A program made the translations under genes and the position numbers. Below are positions 61,621 through 64,000 of a DNA stretch of 64,000 nt, in pieces; the first letter of the stretch is position 1; each line of letters begins with the position of its first letter. The DNA comes from JANLYC01 sp963815445. GTDB taxonomy: Bacteria > Actinomycetota > Actinomycetes > Propionibacteriales > Nocardioidaceae. Below the pieces are notes generated by a model. The model ran no database searches and was not told the origin of the DNA. It saw nothing but the letters and a program-made list of their open reading frames with translations. The stretch is from contig CAWFGV010000011.1 in NCBI GenBank assembly GCA_963815445.1, forward strand, positions 372,001 through 436,000, in the 5' to 3' direction.

Positions 61621-62502
61621 TCAGGCAGCCAGGGCAGCAAGGGCAGCCAGCGTGGGCCCGGCGGCCGCGGAGACTTTCAACGAGAGCAGGTGGTCGGCCC
61701 TCGTCCGACCCAGGTTGACCGCCGCGATCGGCAGCTGACGTCGGCCGGCGGCGAGCGCATACCGGTAGCCGGAGTGCACCATCAGCGACGAACCCACCAC
61801 GAGCAGCGCGTCGGATCGCGACAACGCGGCCATCGCCTGGGTATGACGCCAGGCCGGCACGTTCTCACCGAAGAACACCACGTCGGGCTTGACGACTCCG
61901 CCGCACCGTGGACAGTCCGGCACCACGAAAGGCGAGAAGTCGAGGCCGTCGAGATCGGCGTCACCGTCGGGGGCGACGGGTGCGTCCAACGCGGTCCAGC
62001 CGTTGTTCAGGTCCTCGAGGTGCGACTGCCAGGCGGCGCGCGCCCACGTCTGTCGACACGACATGCAGGCAACGCGGTCCAGCCGACCATGCAGGTCGAC
62101 GACGCGGCGCGACCCGGCCGCCTGGTGCAGCCCGTCGACGTTCTGTGTCACGAGCAGTCCGATCCGCTCCGCCCGCTCCAGGTCGGCCAGCCCCCGGTGC
62201 GCGTCATTGGGCGCCGCCCGCCCGAAGCTGCGCCACCCGATCAGGCTCCTGGCCCAGTAGCGGGAGCGCATCAAGGGCTCCCGGACGAACGCCTGGAACT
62301 CGATCGGCCGCTGCCGCTTCCACTCGCCCTCGAGCCCTCGATAGTCAGGGATTCCCGACTCGGTGCTGCAACCCGCACCGGTCAGCACGAACACCCGGCG
62401 ATGCTCGGTCAGGAACGCGCGGAGGTCGTCGACGTCCCCGGCCGGCGGCTCGACCGCCGATGCCTCGAGACGCCGACCCGCCGGATCCCTGACGATGCTC
62501 AT
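61621..62502 (-). CDS. NAD-dependent protein deacylase, sirtuin (Sir2/CobB family)
   Basis: Removes acyl groups from lysine using NAD. The 293-residue product has VLTGAGCSTESGIPDYRG (about 39-56), LLVTQNVDGLHQAAGS (about 115-130) and the catalytic His in VVDLHGRLDRV (about 133-143). Two zinc Cys pairs follow, CMSC (about 145-148) and CPRC (about 197-200). VVGSSLMVHSGYR and AAVNLGRTRAD close the NAD site. Length is somewhat above bacterial CobB because of the N-tail and a zinc-module insert. ATG start; TACGCT lies 9 nt upstream. Confidence 0.93.
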   Translation of the reverse strand: MSIVRDPAGRRLEASAVEPPAGDVDDLRAFLTEHRRVFVLTGAGCSTESGIPDYRGLEGEWKRQRPIEFQAFVREPLMRSRYWARSLIGWRSFGRAAPNDAHRGLADLERAERIGLLVTQNVDGLHQAAGSRRVVDLHGRLDRVACMSCRQTWARAAWQSHLEDLNNGWTALDAPVAPDGDADLDGLDFSPFVVPDCPRCGGVVKPDVVFFGENVPAWRHTQAMAALSRSDALLVVGSSLMVHSGYRYALAAGRRQLPIAAVNLGRTRADHLLSLKVSAAAGPTLAALAALAA

Positions 62503-62598
62503 GATGCTTCGAGCGTACTGACACCGGCCGCCGGCTCAGACGCACGCAGCGCGACGTCGGCCGACCCGGTGCATCCGTCGATGGGTCAGGATGGCGTC

Positions 62599-63588
62599 AT
62601 GTCTGACGCCAAGATCGGGTACGCCGCCGCCCTCGAGCAGTTCCCCCCAGGCGAGATCGTCGACCTGTGCGCCGCCGCCGAGGGGCATGGCTTCTCCGGC
62701 GTCATGGCGGCCGACCACTTCCAGCCCTGGGTTCCCGCGCAGGGCCAGGCGTCATACGTGTGGAGTGTCCTGGGCGCCCTCGGTCAGCGCACCTCCGGCG
62801 ACCTGGGCCCTGGCGTGACGTGTCCCACGTTTCGGCAGCACCCCGCGATCGTCGCGCAGGCCGCCTCGACGCTCGAGGCGATGTATCCCGGTCGGACCTG
62901 GCTCGGGCTCGGCTCCGGTGAGGCGCTCAACGAACAGGTCTTCGGCGGCTACTGGCCACAGGCGCCGGAGCGGATCGCGATGATGTTCGAGGCGATCGAG
63001 GTCATCCAGAAGCTCTTCACCGGCGAAGACGTCAAGCACAAGGGTGAGTACTTCCGCCTGCACACGACGAGGCTGTGGACACGAGCCGCCGCCCCGCCAC
63101 CGATCATCATTGCCACTGCAGGCCCGATCACCGCTAGGAAAGCCGGCGCGCGGTGCGACGGCATCATCACTCCGGGCGCTACCACCGACAAGGTCGAGGG
63201 CGTCCTGTCGAAGTTCGACGAAGGTGCTCGCTCCGCGGGCAAGGACCCGTCGACGATGCCCAAGCTCCTCCAGCTGCACCTCTCCTGGGCAGCGACCGAC
63301 GAAGAGGCGATGGACAACGCGATGACCGAATGGCCCAACGGGGGCATGAAGTTCGCCAAGCAGGATGTGCGGTCCCCGCACGACTTCGCGGCGATGGCAG
63401 CGCTCGTACGCCGAGAGGACTTCGACGGTCGGATGGTGATCTCGTCGGACCCCGATGTCCACCGCGTCGAGATCCAGCGCTTCCTCGATCTGGGGGTCAC
63501 CCAGGTCTACCTCCACAACGTCGGTCGCAACCAGACCGAGTGGCTGGACGTCTTCGGCCGTGAGGTGCTCCCCAAGCTGACGGCCTGA
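62599..63588 (+). CDS. F420-dependent LLM-class oxidoreductase (TIGR03557 / FGD-like)
   Basis: A 329-residue TIM-barrel enzyme close to F420-dependent glucose-6-phosphate dehydrogenases. It starts MSDAKIGYAAALEQFPPGEIVDLCAAAEGHGF, with the diagnostic AADHFQPWVPAQGQ (about 37-50) lining the F420 site. GPGVTCPTFRQHPAIVAQAASTLEAMYPGR (about 73-102) and GLGSGEALNEQVFG (about 106-119) are standard. Substrate is not fixed: relatives act on sugars, alcohols or redox stress substrates. An ATG 18 nt upstream is an alternative start. F420 synthesis genes are not in the window. Confidence 0.88.
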   Translation: MSDAKIGYAAALEQFPPGEIVDLCAAAEGHGFSGVMAADHFQPWVPAQGQASYVWSVLGALGQRTSGDLGPGVTCPTFRQHPAIVAQAASTLEAMYPGRTWLGLGSGEALNEQVFGGYWPQAPERIAMMFEAIEVIQKLFTGEDVKHKGEYFRLHTTRLWTRAAAPPPIIIATAGPITARKAGARCDGIITPGATTDKVEGVLSKFDEGARSAGKDPSTMPKLLQLHLSWAATDEEAMDNAMTEWPNGGMKFAKQDVRSPHDFAAMAALVRREDFDGRMVISSDPDVHRVEIQRFLDLGVTQVYLHNVGRNQTEWLDVFGREVLPKLTA

Positions 63589-63591
63589 TGG

Positions 63592-64000
63592 TCAGTTCGT
63601 GCTCGGGAACCCCAGGCCGACAACCGTTCCCCGCGCGACGATCTGCCCGGTGGGGATCGACTGATGCGTCACCGGAGGCGCGCCGTAGTGCATGTTGAGG
63701 GTCGAGGCCTGCGTGAGCTTGACGTTGAGCCCGACCGCGACGAGCCGTCCGATCGCGTCGCGCAAGGGCAGCTTGGTGCAGCCAGGCACCACGACGTACC
63801 CCTTCGGCAACGCCTGCAGCGAGTCGACGATGCTGTCCAGCACCCGCGGGTCTGGTGTGCGCACGACCATCTGGACGTTCGCGTCGGGGATGACCACGAC
63901 CTCCTGAAGCAACCCATGGCGCCGGATCTGTGTCGTCGCGAACACCTGGTTCCCGCCCACCTCGTTGATCTGGCGTAGCCGCCCCAGCGGGATCGGACTC
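63592..64000 (-). CDS. PASTA-domain protein, C-terminal part (5' end outside window)
   Basis: The frame is open to the window edge, so the protein begins beyond 64000. About 135 residues are visible. The last 60, from VVPGCTKLPLRDAIGRLVAVGLNV to SIPTGQIVARGTVVGLGF, follow the PASTA pattern: V-P...L..A...L...GL...Q.P.G..V..G..V. PASTA domains bind uncrosslinked peptidoglycan and end penicillin-binding proteins and Ser/Thr kinases. The upstream part with GGNQVFATTQIRRHGLLQEVVVIPDANVQMVV is not a PASTA repeat, and I cannot name it. It converges with the F420-type gene 3 bp away. Confidence 0.6.
   Translation of the reverse strand, partial: SPIPLGRLRQINEVGGNQVFATTQIRRHGLLQEVVVIPDANVQMVVRTPDPRVLDSIVDSLQALPKGYVVVPGCTKLPLRDAIGRLVAVGLNVKLTQASTLNMHYGAPPVTHQSIPTGQIVARGTVVGLGFPSTN

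Overview
This window comes from a high-GC actinobacterium. Evidence: an actinobacterial division cluster with sepF, yggT and wag31-type divIVA; a C4 zinc-finger DksA/TraR protein with a histone H1-like tail; priA-type hisA; an ANTAR response regulator; a perfect mycobacterial-type SOS box; two LLM/F420-type oxidoreductases; and many genes that look leaderless. Gene content loosely recalls Propionibacteriales such as Nocardioidaceae, but that placement is inference. Nearly all of it is chromosomal housekeeping DNA.

Layout. 1-7 kb: end of the division and cell-wall cluster (murC 3' end, ftsQ, an oppositely oriented Asp/Glu racemase, ftsZ, pgeF, yggS, sepF, yggT, divIVA). 7-10.6 kb: ileS on the minus strand behind a T-box leader. 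10.7-13.6 kb: dksA/traR-like gene, lspA, rluD-like pseudouridine synthase, GNAT. 13.6-17 kb: a patch of accessory character with a membrane protein, a DUF222/HNH protein under an SOS box, a long intergenic hairpin and a methyltransferase. 17-24 kb: dnaE, two envelope proteins and a Lon-substrate-domain protein. 24-31.2 kb: hisD-C-B-H, a lipoprotein, a basic membrane protein, hisA/priA, hisF, a TIGR03085-like gene on the minus strand, hisI. 31.3-38.6 kb: an LLM oxidoreductase, Trp-associated membrane proteins, trpC-B-A, a Sco-like protein, lgt and a VIT-family transporter. trpE is not at its usual place. 38.6-47.9 kb: a 52-residue membrane protein, gltBD, pyk and a NagZ-like lipoprotein. 47.9-54.3 kb: an unusual tRNA with a Leu CAA anticodon, the ANTAR regulator, and a branched-chain amino acid-type ABC transporter in which livK faces livFGMH across a perfect palindromic terminator. 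54.4-64 kb: DUF554, GNAT, thioesterase, polA, flippase, methyltransferase, an inverted-repeat element, sirtuin, an F420-type oxidoreductase and a PASTA-tailed protein cut by the window end.

How the parts work together. The first block builds septal peptidoglycan and positions the divisome. The centre makes histidine and tryptophan, with HisA/PriA probably serving both pathways. GltBD supplies glutamate and HisH uses glutamine. LspA and Lgt mature the several lipoproteins encoded here.

The most interesting non-coding signals are the short-variable-loop tRNA with a Leu anticodon, the translational T-box before ileS, the SOS box overlapping the HNH start codon, the palindrome at the ftsZ promoter, ten starts placed 6-7 nt after a TAnnnT -10 box, and the 23-bp inverted-repeat element at 61.3-61.6 kb.
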